In this document: one piece after another, positions 6,741 to 15,286 of the stretch
How positions within the stretch are numbered: position 1 is the stretch's first letter
Layout: every line of letters starts with the position of its first letter
From: Flavobacterium xanthum
GTDB lineage: Bacteria > Bacteroidota > Bacteroidia > Flavobacteriales > Flavobacteriaceae
Reading direction: 5' to 3'
Assembly (NCBI RefSeq): GCF_900142695.1
Contig: NZ_FRBU01000028.1
Span: 1 to 42,372 of the forward strand
DNA: 42,372 nucleotides
Program-made: the position numbers and the translations under genes
Notes under the pieces: generated by a model
Database searches by the model: none
What the model saw: only the letters and a program-made list of their open reading frames with translations
Told to the model about the DNA's origin: nothing

Positions 6741-9122
6741 ATGACTCCAAAGAAAATTATTACCTTTTTAGTTGTATTACTGTCCGTGCTCTCGGGTTTC
6801 GCTCAAGAAAAATTTACGCTAAGTGGAACTATTATAGACGCCAATAGCAATGAAACTTTAATAGGTGTCAACGTTGTAATTCCAGCGTTAAAAACTGGCG
6901 TAACAACAAATGAATACGGATTTTTCTCCATTACGATACCAAAAGGAAACTATACCGTTCAAATAAGTTATTTGGGCTATCAAACCATTGAAGAATCGAT
7001 CGCTTTGAACCAAAATATAAAAAATAATTTTAATTTATTTAGCAATGAAACGGCTTTACAAGAAGTAATCATTACAGACAATAAAACAAAAATTGACATC
7101 AAGAAACCCGAAATGAGTGTCAACAAACTTTCTATTTCAGCTATCAAAAAAATGCCTGTCGTTTTGGGAGAAGTCGATGTTTTAAAATCAATTTTATTAC
7201 TACCCGGAGTTACTAATGCAGGCGAAGGCGCCTCTGGCTTCAATGTTCGTGGTGGTGGAGCCGACCAAAATTTGATTTTATTAGACGAAGCAACGATCTT
7301 TAATTCATCGCATGTTTTTGGATTTTTCTCTGTTTTTAATCCGGATGCTATCAAAGATTTAAAATTATACAAAGGTGGAATTCCAGCACGTTATGGCGGA
7401 AGAGCATCATCTGTTTTGGATATTTATCAAAAAGATGGTAACAGTAAAAGTTTTCATGTAAATGGCGGAATTGGATTAATTTCCAGTAGGATTTTGGCCG
7501 AAGGACCTTTGGTAAAAGACAAAGGTTCGTTCCTTATTGGCGGCAGAAGTTCGTATGGACATTTATTCCTTAAGCTTTCCGAAGAACAAAAAAACAACTC
7601 TGTTTATTTTTATGATTTGAATACTAAATTGAGCTATAAATTAGACACCAACAACAGCTTATACTTATCTGGTTACTTTGGTAGGGATGTTTTTAGCTTA
7701 AATAAAAGCTTTACCAATATTTATGGGAATGCCACGGTAAACCTGCGCTGGAACCACTTATTTTCTGAAAAATTATTTTCGAATTTATCGCTTATTTACA
7801 GCGATTATTATTATGGTTTAGATTTGGATTTTGTTGGTTTCAAATGGGATTCGGGCATCAAAAATTATAATGTCAAATACGATTTTAAGAATTATATTTC
7901 AGATAAATTCAAATTGAATTACGGGCTAAACGGAATCTATTACGAGTTCAATCCCGGAACCATCAGACCATCAGATGCGGACTCCGGAATTAACTTTGAC
8001 CAATTGGATAAAAAATATGCTTTTGAACCTGCAGTTTACATCAATGCGGACCACGAAATCTCCGATAGAATAGCATTATCTTACGGATTACGTTACAGTA
8101 AGTTTTACCGTTTAGGACAATCTACGGTGAATATTTATGAAAATGACAATCCACTACTCTTTAATTCGGATTTACAAATTTATGAAAAAGCAACTCCAAT
8201 TGGCACCAAATTCTACGACCGTAACAAAGTGATGAAGAGCTATAATTATCTGGAACCTCGATTTTCTTTGGCGTATCAAATCAATGAGGAGCAATCAGTA
8301 AAAGCAAGTTACAACAGAATGGTGCAATATCTGCAACTGATTTCGAATACCTCATCGCCTACTCCACTTGATGTCTGGACACCAAGTGATCGTTTTATCA
8401 AACCACAAATTGCCGATCAAGTCGCTTTGGGTTACTTTAAAAACTTCAACGATGACATGTATTCCCTTGAAGTTGAAACCTATTATAAAGAAGTTCAAAA
8501 CCGATTGGATTATATTGATGGTGCTAATTTGATTGCCAATAAAGCCATTGAGCAAATAATCCTAAACGGTCAATTAAGATCGTATGGTTTAGAAATCATG
8601 TTCCGAAAAAACGAAGGAAAATTTAATGGCTGGATTTCGTACACATTATCCAAATCAGAGCAACAAACTCCAGGAAGAACCCCAATAGAAACCGGGATCA
8701 ACAACGGGCAATGGTACAATTCAGTGTATGATAAACTGCATAATGTTGCGGTAACCACATCGTATAATTTAAACGAAAAATGGTCTTTTGGAGCTAATTT
8801 TGCTTTGCAAACGGGACAACCAGTAACCTATCCTGTTGGACAATATGAATACCTAGGAATCAATGTACCTAGTTACGGACTGAGAAATGAAAATCGGCTT
8901 CCAGCGTACCACCATCTTGACATTGCTGCCACTTTAACGCCTAGCAAAAATAAAAATAGAGAATGGAAAGGCGAATGGGTTTTTAGCGTTTACAATTTGT
9001 ACAATCGAAAAAATGCTGCTTCCATCAATTTCAGGCAAAACGCTGATACTGGTAGCAATGAAGCCATAAAAACTTCCATTTTTGGTATAGTTCCAGCAGT
9101 GAGTTATAACTTTAAATTCTAA
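6741..9122 (+). CDS. TonB-dependent outer-membrane receptor with carboxypeptidase-regulatory-like domain
   Basis: This is an energy-coupled importer of the outer membrane. A signal peptide (residues 1-21, ending GFAQ) is followed by a CarboxypepD_reg-like domain (about 23-105, LSGTIIDANSNETLIGVNVVI). The plug (about 125-235) includes GASGFNVRGGGADQNLILLDEA and IPARYGGRASSVLDI. The remainder is a beta-barrel ending in a Phe (NFKF), as expected for barrel insertion. At 793 residues it is smaller than SusC proteins and has no STN domain, so it does not signal to a FecR. The DUF4249 lipoprotein gene follows by 41 bases, a recurring pair in Bacteroidota. Its ligand is unknown. Confidence 0.92.
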   Translation: MTPKKIITFLVVLLSVLSGFAQEKFTLSGTIIDANSNETLIGVNVVIPALKTGVTTNEYGFFSITIPKGNYTVQISYLGYQTIEESIALNQNIKNNFNLFSNETALQEVIITDNKTKIDIKKPEMSVNKLSISAIKKMPVVLGEVDVLKSILLLPGVTNAGEGASGFNVRGGGADQNLILLDEATIFNSSHVFGFFSVFNPDAIKDLKLYKGGIPARYGGRASSVLDIYQKDGNSKSFHVNGGIGLISSRILAEGPLVKDKGSFLIGGRSSYGHLFLKLSEEQKNNSVYFYDLNTKLSYKLDTNNSLYLSGYFGRDVFSLNKSFTNIYGNATVNLRWNHLFSEKLFSNLSLIYSDYYYGLDLDFVGFKWDSGIKNYNVKYDFKNYISDKFKLNYGLNGIYYEFNPGTIRPSDADSGINFDQLDKKYAFEPAVYINADHEISDRIALSYGLRYSKFYRLGQSTVNIYENDNPLLFNSDLQIYEKATPIGTKFYDRNKVMKSYNYLEPRFSLAYQINEEQSVKASYNRMVQYLQLISNTSSPTPLDVWTPSDRFIKPQIADQVALGYFKNFNDDMYSLEVETYYKEVQNRLDYIDGANLIANKAIEQIILNGQLRSYGLEIMFRKNEGKFNGWISYTLSKSEQQTPGRTPIETGINNGQWYNSVYDKLHNVAVTTSYNLNEKWSFGANFALQTGQPVTYPVGQYEYLGINVPSYGLRNENRLPAYHHLDIAATLTPSKNKNREWKGEWVFSVYNLYNRKNAASINFRQNADTGSNEAIKTSIFGIVPAVSYNFKF

Positions 9123-9163
9123 GGATAGCCTTTTAAAAGAGAACAAAATAAAAACATGAAATC

Positions 9164-9985
9164 ATGAAAAAAATAACACTATATCTCATACTTTTAATAG
9201 CTGTTTTTTCAACCAGTTGCGAAGATGTTATCGAAGTAGATTTAGACAATGCGCCACCAAAACTGGTTATTGAAGCAGCTATTAATTGGAAAAAAGGAAC
9301 TGTAGGAAATCAACAAAAAATAAAATTGACTACTACATCCGGATTTTATAGCACTGAAATTCCAAAAGTTTCTGGAGCTACAATTTCCATAAAAAATAGC
9401 ACCAATGTAGTTTTTCCTTTTTCGGAAATTGCGAATACCGGTGAATATACGTGCGCTACTTTTATTCCGGTTATAAACGAAACCTACACGCTGACGGTTA
9501 TCAGCAATGGTAATACGTACACTGCAACCGAAACCTTGAAACCTGTTACGGCCATTACTAAAATTGTTCAAAACAACCAAGGTGGTTTTACAGGCAACGA
9601 AAAAGAAATTAAAACATTTTACCAAGATCCAGCTGGTGAGCCTAATTATTATCTTTACAAATATGTATATTCCAATCAGGTAAAATCAAATTTTTATGTG
9701 GATCAGGATGAGTTTTTCAACGGAAACGAATTTTTTAGTATTTCGCAAAATGATGAATTAAAAAAAGACGATACAATTGAGGTAACGCACTTCGGAATTT
9801 CAAAAACCTACTATAATTACATGAGTGTTTTAGTCAGTATTGCCGGAAATAATGGCGGTGGACCCTTTCAATCTCCACCGGCAACCGTGAGAGGAAATGT
9901 TATCAACACCACTAATTCGGCTAATTATCCTTTGGGCTATTTCTCCCTAAGTGAAATCGATGTTAGAAATTATACGATTGAATAA
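9164..9985 (+). CDS. DUF4249 surface lipoprotein, partner of the TonB receptor
   Basis: The N-terminus is a lipoprotein signal with Cys19 (STSC) followed by EDVIEVDLD, a typical DUF4249 opening. The body carries the pattern of this family: LVIEAAINW, strand-rich Ig-like stretches, YTLTVISNGNTYTATETL, and the family ending in which PPATVRGNVIN precedes YPLGYFSLSEID. Length (273) is at the short end of the family, but the C-terminus looks complete. Members are thought to sit on the outer membrane with a TonB receptor, and DUF4249 genes regularly follow such receptors. Biochemical function is not known. It probably forms an operon with the receptor, which ends 41 bases upstream. Confidence 0.88.
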   Translation: MKKITLYLILLIAVFSTSCEDVIEVDLDNAPPKLVIEAAINWKKGTVGNQQKIKLTTTSGFYSTEIPKVSGATISIKNSTNVVFPFSEIANTGEYTCATFIPVINETYTLTVISNGNTYTATETLKPVTAITKIVQNNQGGFTGNEKEIKTFYQDPAGEPNYYLYKYVYSNQVKSNFYVDQDEFFNGNEFFSISQNDELKKDDTIEVTHFGISKTYYNYMSVLVSIAGNNGGGPFQSPPATVRGNVINTTNSANYPLGYFSLSEIDVRNYTIE

Positions 9986-9986
9986 T

Positions 9987-10135
9987 TAGGAGCTAATCCA
10001 GCTGTTCATTACAACCAAAAACAGGTTCTAAACAGTTTTTCAGTCTGTATAAGGAGCTTCCTTTGGTCGCTCTTCTACAGCCAGAAAACTAAAGTTTACA
10101 ACCTGTTTTGGTTTTCATTGCCATCTGGGCTAAAG
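9987..10135 (-). repeat. Structured intergenic repeat, copy B (longer)
   Basis: Reading the minus strand, the ends repeat those of copy A: TTTAGCCCAGAT at one side and AGCTGGATTAGCTCC at the other. Plus-strand pairings are AGC 9991-9993 with GCT 10129-10131, CCAG 9998-10001 with CTGG 10125-10128 (TAAT bulge), and 10013-10027 with 10100-10113 (14 bp, one bulged A). Shorter paired segments lie inside. The inner stem sequence is unrelated to that of copy A yet still pairs. It starts 2 bases after the DUF4249 stop codon and could also serve as that gene's 3' hairpin. Confidence 0.68.
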
Positions 10136-10251
10136 TTCAGTCGCAGTTTCCAGTTTACATATTTTAACTAACTTTACAGCCTACAATCTATTCTATTATC
10201 GATTGCCAAAATCTAAAATCTTAATTCACATTTATTAAATCTACAATCCAC

Positions 10252-10914
10252 ATGTCTTCACACCATATCGTTCGCGACGACCAAGAACCCGCTTTAATCA
10301 TTGCCAACGGCGCTTCCTGTAATCCGGAATTATTAGGTCAATTACTGGAATGGTCACCGCTTGTGGTGGTATTGGATTCGGCTATGGTTCGCGTAATGGA
10401 ATTAGACATCAAAGTCGATGTGCTTTTAGGAGATTTTGATAGAGGATTTGATCCTGAAATTTATAAAACGACTCAATATCCAATTGAAATTATTCATACG
10501 CCAGATCAAAATAAAACCGATTTAGAAAAGGCGTTTGACTATTTAATCGAACGAAAAATTCCTGCCGTAAACGTAGTTTGGGCCACCGGACGAAGAGCAG
10601 ATCATACGATTACGAATCTGACCAATATTACGCGATACAGAAATCTATTAAAAATTGTTATTCTGGACGATCACTCGAAAGTATTCCTTTTGCCCAAGAA
10701 ATTCGAAAAATGGTATACAGCGAACACTCCTATTTCATTAATTCCTATCGGTCACGTTACAGGAATCCATTCGGATAATTTATTTTATCCATTGAAAGAT
10801 GACAGTTTGACCATTGGTTACAGAACCGGAAGCAGCAATCACGTAATCAAAGACGGCATCGTAACAATAGAACATAATGAAGGCGATTTATTGATGATGG
10901 AATGCATGGACTAA
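10252..10914 (+). CDS. thiN: Thiamine pyrophosphokinase
   Basis: The enzyme transfers a pyrophosphate group from ATP to thiamine, making the cofactor TPP. The 220-residue product has the family motifs: the opening ALIIANG strand, GDFDR (60-64, the metal-binding GDxDS site with Arg in place of Ser), DQNKTDLEKA, and ATGRRADHTITN (111-122). The C-terminal beta-sandwich carries GYRTGSSNHVIKDG. It stands alone. No TPP riboswitch is visible upstream, consistent with a salvage-step enzyme that is expressed constantly. It ends only 4 bases from the end of the convergent hydrolase gene. Confidence 0.93.
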   Translation: MSSHHIVRDDQEPALIIANGASCNPELLGQLLEWSPLVVVLDSAMVRVMELDIKVDVLLGDFDRGFDPEIYKTTQYPIEIIHTPDQNKTDLEKAFDYLIERKIPAVNVVWATGRRADHTITNLTNITRYRNLLKIVILDDHSKVFLLPKKFEKWYTANTPISLIPIGHVTGIHSDNLFYPLKDDSLTIGYRTGSSNHVIKDGIVTIEHNEGDLLMMECMD

Positions 10915-10918
10915 ACAT

Positions 10919-11785
10919 TTATTGTATATCCAACAATACATTTCTCACAATCTCATAATGACTCCAAGGAATAAAATGATTGGCTTTCTCTATCGTTATC
11001 GTATCGATTGATTTAGCATTGGTAAACTTTTTTTGCATAAAGGCAACATTACTGTATGGTACTAAAGCATCTTTTGTTCCATGAATAATGGTGACATCAC
11101 AAGTGATTTTTTTCAGCTCTGGTTCTAAATAAACTAAATCCTTTTTCAACCACCACAATTCATCATTGGACGGGCGTAATGCTCCAGGAATCAAATACCG
11201 CAAAGGCGATGCCTTGATAACCGTTCTCCATTTTTCTGGGTTCTCCGCTTTCGGGTCCAATGATCCAGCCAATATCACCAATCGTTTGTACCAAGACGGA
11301 TTATCCACGGCTAACTGAGCCACAACAGGTCCGCCAACGGAATGCCCTACTAAAATTAATGGCTTTTTATTATCGATTTTTTTGATGAATTCAGATATTC
11401 TTTGAGACTGTACCTTTAAATTTTGAGCTTCACCAAAATCACTGTATCCAAAACCCGGACGGTCAATAGCAATCATTCGGTATTTTTTGAGCAATAAAGT
11501 ATCCTGAAGATATTCTTTGAAAGCATTCCAACTTCCAGGCGACCCATGAATAAAAAACAAAGTTGGGTTTTGCGCATTTCCAGTTGCTACATAATGTACT
11601 TTATAACCTTCAAAAACAACTGTTTTATCCTGAAATTCTGTTTTAGAGTCAGCGAAAAATTTTGTCGTTTCCTTATCTGAATATCGCATCGTCATACAGG
11701 ATTGACATATTACGATATACAAAAACATTAAACTGTACACTATGTATCTCTTTTTGAAATGAAATGAAGCGGGCATAAAAGTCAT
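10919..11785 (-). CDS. Alpha/beta hydrolase lipoprotein
   Basis: A serine hydrolase of the alpha/beta fold: HGSPGSW is the oxyanion segment, DRPGFGYSD follows, GHSVGG holds the nucleophile, HGTKDALVP the acid and ANHFIPW the histidine. Counted from the ATG at 11785, residues 1-29 form a lipoprotein signal (FKKRY, a hydrophobic stretch, then CQSC with Cys30), so the enzyme should be anchored in the envelope. The frame is open to an ATG at 11839 and another start lies at 11776; 11785 or 11776 gives a signal peptide of normal size. The substrate is unknown. It is single-gene and divergent from rlmF. Confidence 0.83.
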   Translation of the reverse strand: MTFMPASFHFKKRYIVYSLMFLYIVICQSCMTMRYSDKETTKFFADSKTEFQDKTVVFEGYKVHYVATGNAQNPTLFFIHGSPGSWNAFKEYLQDTLLLKKYRMIAIDRPGFGYSDFGEAQNLKVQSQRISEFIKKIDNKKPLILVGHSVGGPVVAQLAVDNPSWYKRLVILAGSLDPKAENPEKWRTVIKASPLRYLIPGALRPSNDELWWLKKDLVYLEPELKKITCDVTIIHGTKDALVPYSNVAFMQKKFTNAKSIDTITIEKANHFIPWSHYEIVRNVLLDIQ

Positions 11786-11897
11786 TCTAATTGTATTTTT
11801 TATAAAAGTAACCGTTTTTAGTTTTCGAAAAATACGCAAGGTTCTGATTTTATGATTTATTTTTCATCTGTTTAATGGGTCAAAGTCGTCTTTATGC

Positions 11898-11925
11898 TTT
11901 TACAAAATAGTTATGCCTATCTTTG
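11898..11925 (+). promoter_or_regulatory. rlmF promoter
   Basis: TTTT (11898-11901), 16 bases, then TATCTTTG (11918-11925), 17 bases before the start codon. The predicted 5' leader is very short. Confidence 0.55.
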
Positions 11926-11941
11926 CACCGAAATATAGAAA

Positions 11942-12901
11942 ATGAAAGCAAAAACGATTACCGAAAAAACTAATTTACATCCGAGAAACCTGGATAGATT
12001 TGGATATAATTTTGAGCAATTAATAGAAAAATCTCCTGAATTGCAGCTTTTTGTTTCTATAAATGAACATAATATAGAGACAATTGATTTTAGTAATCCT
12101 GATGCAGTAAAGTCGCTTAACAAAGCATTATTGTTATCTCATTGCGACATTCAAAACTGGGATATTCCAGCAAATTATCTTTGTCCACCGATTCCAGGAA
12201 GAGCGGATTACATTCATTATATAGCAGATTTATTAGCTTCAAGCAACAACGGAATCATTCCTGAAGGAGAAACCGTTCAAGGTTTAGACATTGGTGTAGG
12301 TGCCAATTGCATTTATCCAATAATTGGTAATTCAGCGTATGGATGGAGTTTTGTAGGAACCGATATCGATTTGAAAGCAATTGAAAACTGTAGTGCTATC
12401 ATTGAAGAAAATCCAAAACTGATTGATGCCATTAGTTTACAACAGCAAACGGAATCTCGTTTTATTTTTAAAAATATAATCACTCCCGAAGACCGATTTA
12501 CGTTTACCATTTGCAATCCTCCTTTTCATGCCTCACAAGAGGAAGCTACGAAAAGCACAGTTCGAAAAATCAATAATTTAGAATCCCGAAGTGCCGAGAG
12601 CAAAGTAACTAAACCTGTTTTAAATTTTGGAGGTCACAATGCCGAATTATGGTGTGAAGGCGGCGAATTAGGTTTCGTGACCCAAATGATTTACGAAAGT
12701 GCTAAATACCCAATGCAGTGTTTATGGTTTACCACTTTGGTATCTAAAAAAGAAAATCTTTCCAGTCTTTACAAAATACTAAACAAAGTAAGTGCAGTCG
12801 AAATTAAAACTATTGATATGGCTCAAGGCCAAAAAACAAGCCGAATAATAGCTTGGACTTTCCTGAGTGAAGCACAACAAAAAGCCTGGAAGTTCGAATA
12901 A
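11942..12901 (+). CDS. rlmF: 23S rRNA (adenine(1618)-N6)-methyltransferase RlmF
   Basis: RlmF methylates A1618 of 23S rRNA using S-adenosylmethionine. The 319-residue protein has the family opening NLHPRNLDRFGYNFEQLI, the CPPIPGRADYIHYIADLL segment, the SAM-binding GLDIGVG (114-120), an acidic strand GTDID, and the N6-adenine methyltransferase motif NPPF at 192-195 followed by HAS. The ending GQKTSRIIAWTF is also typical. It is monocistronic, with a good promoter just upstream. Confidence 0.95.
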   Translation: MKAKTITEKTNLHPRNLDRFGYNFEQLIEKSPELQLFVSINEHNIETIDFSNPDAVKSLNKALLLSHCDIQNWDIPANYLCPPIPGRADYIHYIADLLASSNNGIIPEGETVQGLDIGVGANCIYPIIGNSAYGWSFVGTDIDLKAIENCSAIIEENPKLIDAISLQQQTESRFIFKNIITPEDRFTFTICNPPFHASQEEATKSTVRKINNLESRSAESKVTKPVLNFGGHNAELWCEGGELGFVTQMIYESAKYPMQCLWFTTLVSKKENLSSLYKILNKVSAVEIKTIDMAQGQKTSRIIAWTFLSEAQQKAWKFE

Positions 12902-13293
12902 AAACTCCTATTTAGTTTAAGCAATCAATCCCAACAATCATTCCTTGATAGTCGGGAAAATCAACCTGCACCTATACTTATTCCTATTGTGCATTTAAAA
13001 TAAAGTCCTTAAAACTTCCATTATTAAATCCATAATTAAACTTCTCTAAATTTACTTTACCGAAAAAAAAATACTGTTATTCATAAATAGTTGTATTTCT
13101 TGCTACTTTCAAGAGTAAAAGATCATTTTAACATAATTTTACGTAGATTTGGTAAAGAAATCTTTAATTAATTATATAGAAATTTCTCTTACAACGCATT
13201 AAAAAGGCAACTGAAAATTGAACTTTTTAAACTAAAAAAGCCAAATTAATTATTCTTTTTTGTATTTAAAATCAGTGATTTAATTCAAACTAA
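12902..13293. other. Intergenic region between rlmF and the sigma factor gene
   Basis: This stretch is 392 bases, very A/T-rich and without credible coding. An imperfect inverted repeat at 12929-12940 / 12946-12957 (10 of 12 positions pair) may be the end of the rlmF transcript, though it is followed only by AAAA. The right part should hold the sigma-factor promoter, but no clear TAnnTTTG box is present. Confidence 0.5.
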
Positions 13294-13905
13294 ATGGTAA
13301 AAAAGCAACTGTCACAGACCGAAATACTTGATGATTCCACACTTTGGAACAGTCTAAAAGAAGGGAATGAAAATGCTTTTTCCATACTTTTCAAAAGACA
13401 TTATGCACATTTAGTACGCTATGGAAATTCTTTTATTCCCTTTCCAGAAAAAGTGCAAGACTGTGTTCAAGATGTTTTTACTGACATTTGGATTTATAAA
13501 GACAAATTGAGTGATAAAGTGGTTGTAAAAGCCTATTTATTATCCTGTGTTCGCAAGCGTATAACTAGATCACAAGAACGGGATCGTATTTTTCGCCTTA
13601 GCAGCTCTATAGATACGGTAGAATTCTTATTTGATTTCTCTATTGAACACGACCTTATTTCTGATGAAACCACAGCTTCTAAAGTGTCACATCTCAATCA
13701 TTTAATAAACGATTTGCCTTCTCGACAAAAAGAAGCCTTATATCTTCGTTATACACAAGAACTAACCGTAGACCAAATTGCCGATACATTGGATATTAAT
13801 TATCAATCGGCAAACAATCTTTTGCACCGTGCTTTGTTGAGCTTACGCAAAGATTGGAAAGGAAACATCTGCTGCATTTTAATGCTTGTTTCGCTCACAT
13901 TTTAA
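13294..13905 (+). CDS. FecI-like ECF sigma factor
   Basis: This is a sigma-70 factor of the extracytoplasmic-function class that Bacteroidota pair with FecR anti-sigma proteins. Region 2 lies at about 24-92 (NAFSILFKRHYAHLVRYGNSF, then VQDCVQDVFTDIWIYKD). Region 4 lies at about 136-185 (LPSRQKEALYLRYTQELTVDQIADTL, then the recognition helix NYQSANNLLHRALLSLRK). The short hydrophobic C-terminus (CCILMLVSLTF) recurs in this subfamily. Length (203) is normal. It heads the sigma / anti-sigma / receptor set and presumably directs transcription of the receptor, and perhaps of itself. Confidence 0.92.
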   Translation: MVKKQLSQTEILDDSTLWNSLKEGNENAFSILFKRHYAHLVRYGNSFIPFPEKVQDCVQDVFTDIWIYKDKLSDKVVVKAYLLSCVRKRITRSQERDRIFRLSSSIDTVEFLFDFSIEHDLISDETTASKVSHLNHLINDLPSRQKEALYLRYTQELTVDQIADTLDINYQSANNLLHRALLSLRKDWKGNICCILMLVSLTF

Positions 13906-13993
13906 TCTTCGAAAAAATAATTTAAAAAAAAACACTATTTAGTGAGTATCAATTAAAAAAAAGGTCCTCTATTTAAATGTAACCCTTTTTTTG

Positions 13994-15103
13994 ATGCAAC
14001 ACCGTACTAATTATACCGAAATAGAACACTTTTTAGCTGATGAATCATTCCGATTATGGGTGCATTTCAATGATGATCAACACCAATGGGAAGAATGGAC
14101 CTTAGAAAATTCCAATCGTGCTAAATTAGTTGAAGAGGCTCGATTATGGTTGTTAGCAATGAAAGCGCCTAATGATACTTTAACTAAGGATGAAGTGCAA
14201 AATGCATTGGAAGCTACTTGGAAAAAAATTGAAAGAGTAGAAGAAAATAAAAAGGAAAAACCAGTTCTTAAGCTTTTGAGAAAAAGATGGTTTAACGGAG
14301 TTGCGGCTGTTTTGATTTTAAGCCTTTTAACCGGATGGTTGTATAATCAAACCAACAGTGATAATGATTCCGCACTAACTTATAGCGAACTTATCAATGA
14401 AAATGAAGAAGGCTTAGTGGAGCAAACGAATAATTCAGACAAACCACAAATCATAACATTATCCGATGGCAGTTCTGTTTTATTACAACCCAACAGCAAA
14501 TTAAGTTATCCTAAAATATTTGCGGGTAATGAACGAAAAGTGTACCTGTCCGGTGAAGGCTTTTTCGAAATTAGCAAAGATCCTAAAAAGCCATTTTTTG
14601 TATTTGCAAATGAAATCGTTACAAAAGTAGTCGGAACCAGTTTCAAAATAAAAGCGTACGCTAATCAACCAAATGTAGAAGTTGTGGTTCGGACTGGAAA
14701 AGTAAAAGTAAGATCGAATGAATTAATCTCAAATTCAAAAGACGAGCTGATTGTTTTATTGCCCAATCAAGCCCTGCGATTCGTTCGAAAAAACTTAAGT
14801 TTTAAAAAGATTACTGATATTACACAGGATGAATTATTAATTAATTCCAAGAGTAATATTGAGCAATTAGGATTTGAATTCACCGATATTCCTGTGTCAC
14901 AAATTTTCAAAACAATTGAACAGGCGTATTTAGTGAAAATTGATTTTCCTCAATCCAAATTAAAAGACTGTTATCTGACAACATCTTTAACAGATCAACC
15001 TTTACCTGAAAAGCTTAAAATTATTTGCAAAAGCCTTGAAAACAATACGAGTTATGAAATGAATGGTAACCAAATTAGTATTATATCCGATGGATGTAAT
15101 TAA
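13994..15103 (+). CDS. FecR-family anti-sigma factor
   Basis: A membrane-spanning regulator that holds the ECF sigma factor until the outer-membrane receptor signals. The cytoplasmic N-domain is residues 1-95 (SFRLWVHF, WTLENSNRAKLVEEARLWL). A membrane helix follows at about 101-117 (GVAAVLILSLLTGWLY). The periplasmic FecR domain is about 150-250 (LSDGSSVLLQPNSKLSYP, VVGTSFKIKAY). The C-terminal DUF4974/STN-like domain is about 293-369. The ATG at 13994 is preferred to the TTG just before it. The gene follows the sigma factor by 88 bases and precedes the receptor by 162. Confidence 0.93.
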   Translation: MQHRTNYTEIEHFLADESFRLWVHFNDDQHQWEEWTLENSNRAKLVEEARLWLLAMKAPNDTLTKDEVQNALEATWKKIERVEENKKEKPVLKLLRKRWFNGVAAVLILSLLTGWLYNQTNSDNDSALTYSELINENEEGLVEQTNNSDKPQIITLSDGSSVLLQPNSKLSYPKIFAGNERKVYLSGEGFFEISKDPKKPFFVFANEIVTKVVGTSFKIKAYANQPNVEVVVRTGKVKVRSNELISNSKDELIVLLPNQALRFVRKNLSFKKITDITQDELLINSKSNIEQLGFEFTDIPVSQIFKTIEQAYLVKIDFPQSKLKDCYLTTSLTDQPLPEKLKIICKSLENNTSYEMNGNQISIISDGCN

Positions 15104-15137
15104 TAGTAACTTGCCTATGAATAAAAATATATAATGC

Positions 15138-15172
15138 AAAAAGCGCCGAAAATGCTGTAACATTCTCGACGC
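15138..15172 (-). terminator. Minus-strand intrinsic terminator with no minus-strand gene
   Basis: On the minus strand, 15172-15161 pairs with 15154-15143 as a continuous 12-bp stem with two G-U pairs and a 6-base loop, followed by TTTTT (15142-15138). On the plus strand the same two positions are C-A mismatches and no T tract follows. The hairpin therefore belongs to a leftward transcript. Confidence 0.65.
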
Positions 15173-15254
15173 CCTAAATAGAATCAATTCACTCTCTGTA
15201 AAGAGTAATTGCTTTGTTCTACCAATACCCTAACTAACGAATATTAATAAAAAC
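15138..15254 (-). ncRNA. Candidate cis-antisense small RNA in the receptor leader
   Basis: A minus-strand promoter (15259-15286) and a minus-strand terminator (15138-15172) bracket about 117 bases, all opposite the 5' leader of the STN TonB receptor. The predicted transcript would be fully complementary to the leader and end before fecR. Position and size resemble the DonS class of antisense RNAs at susC leaders in Bacteroides fragilis. No expression data; inference from signals on both sides. Confidence 0.5.
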
Positions 15255-15258
15255 AGAC

Positions 15259-15286
15259 CAAAATTATGAAAAAAACCGTCTTCAAA
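15259..15286 (-). promoter_or_regulatory. Minus-strand promoter overlapping the receptor start codon
   Basis: Read leftward: TTTG (15286-15283), a 16-base spacer, then TAATTTTG (15266-15259). This matches both promoter boxes, with the same spacing as the pafA promoter. It would start a transcript near 15253. Confidence 0.5.

Noticed and set aside
9164..9985. Truncated DUF4249 gene
   Set aside because: Although short and followed at once by a repeat, the protein has the usual family ending (GYFSLSEID), so it looks complete.
10137..10251. TPP riboswitch upstream of thiN
   Set aside because: No thi-box-like conserved core (CUGAGA type sequences) is visible between the repeat and the start codon.
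15143..15172. Plus-strand terminator of the fecR gene
   Set aside because: On the plus strand the stem has two C-A mismatches and no T tract; the minus strand fits much better.
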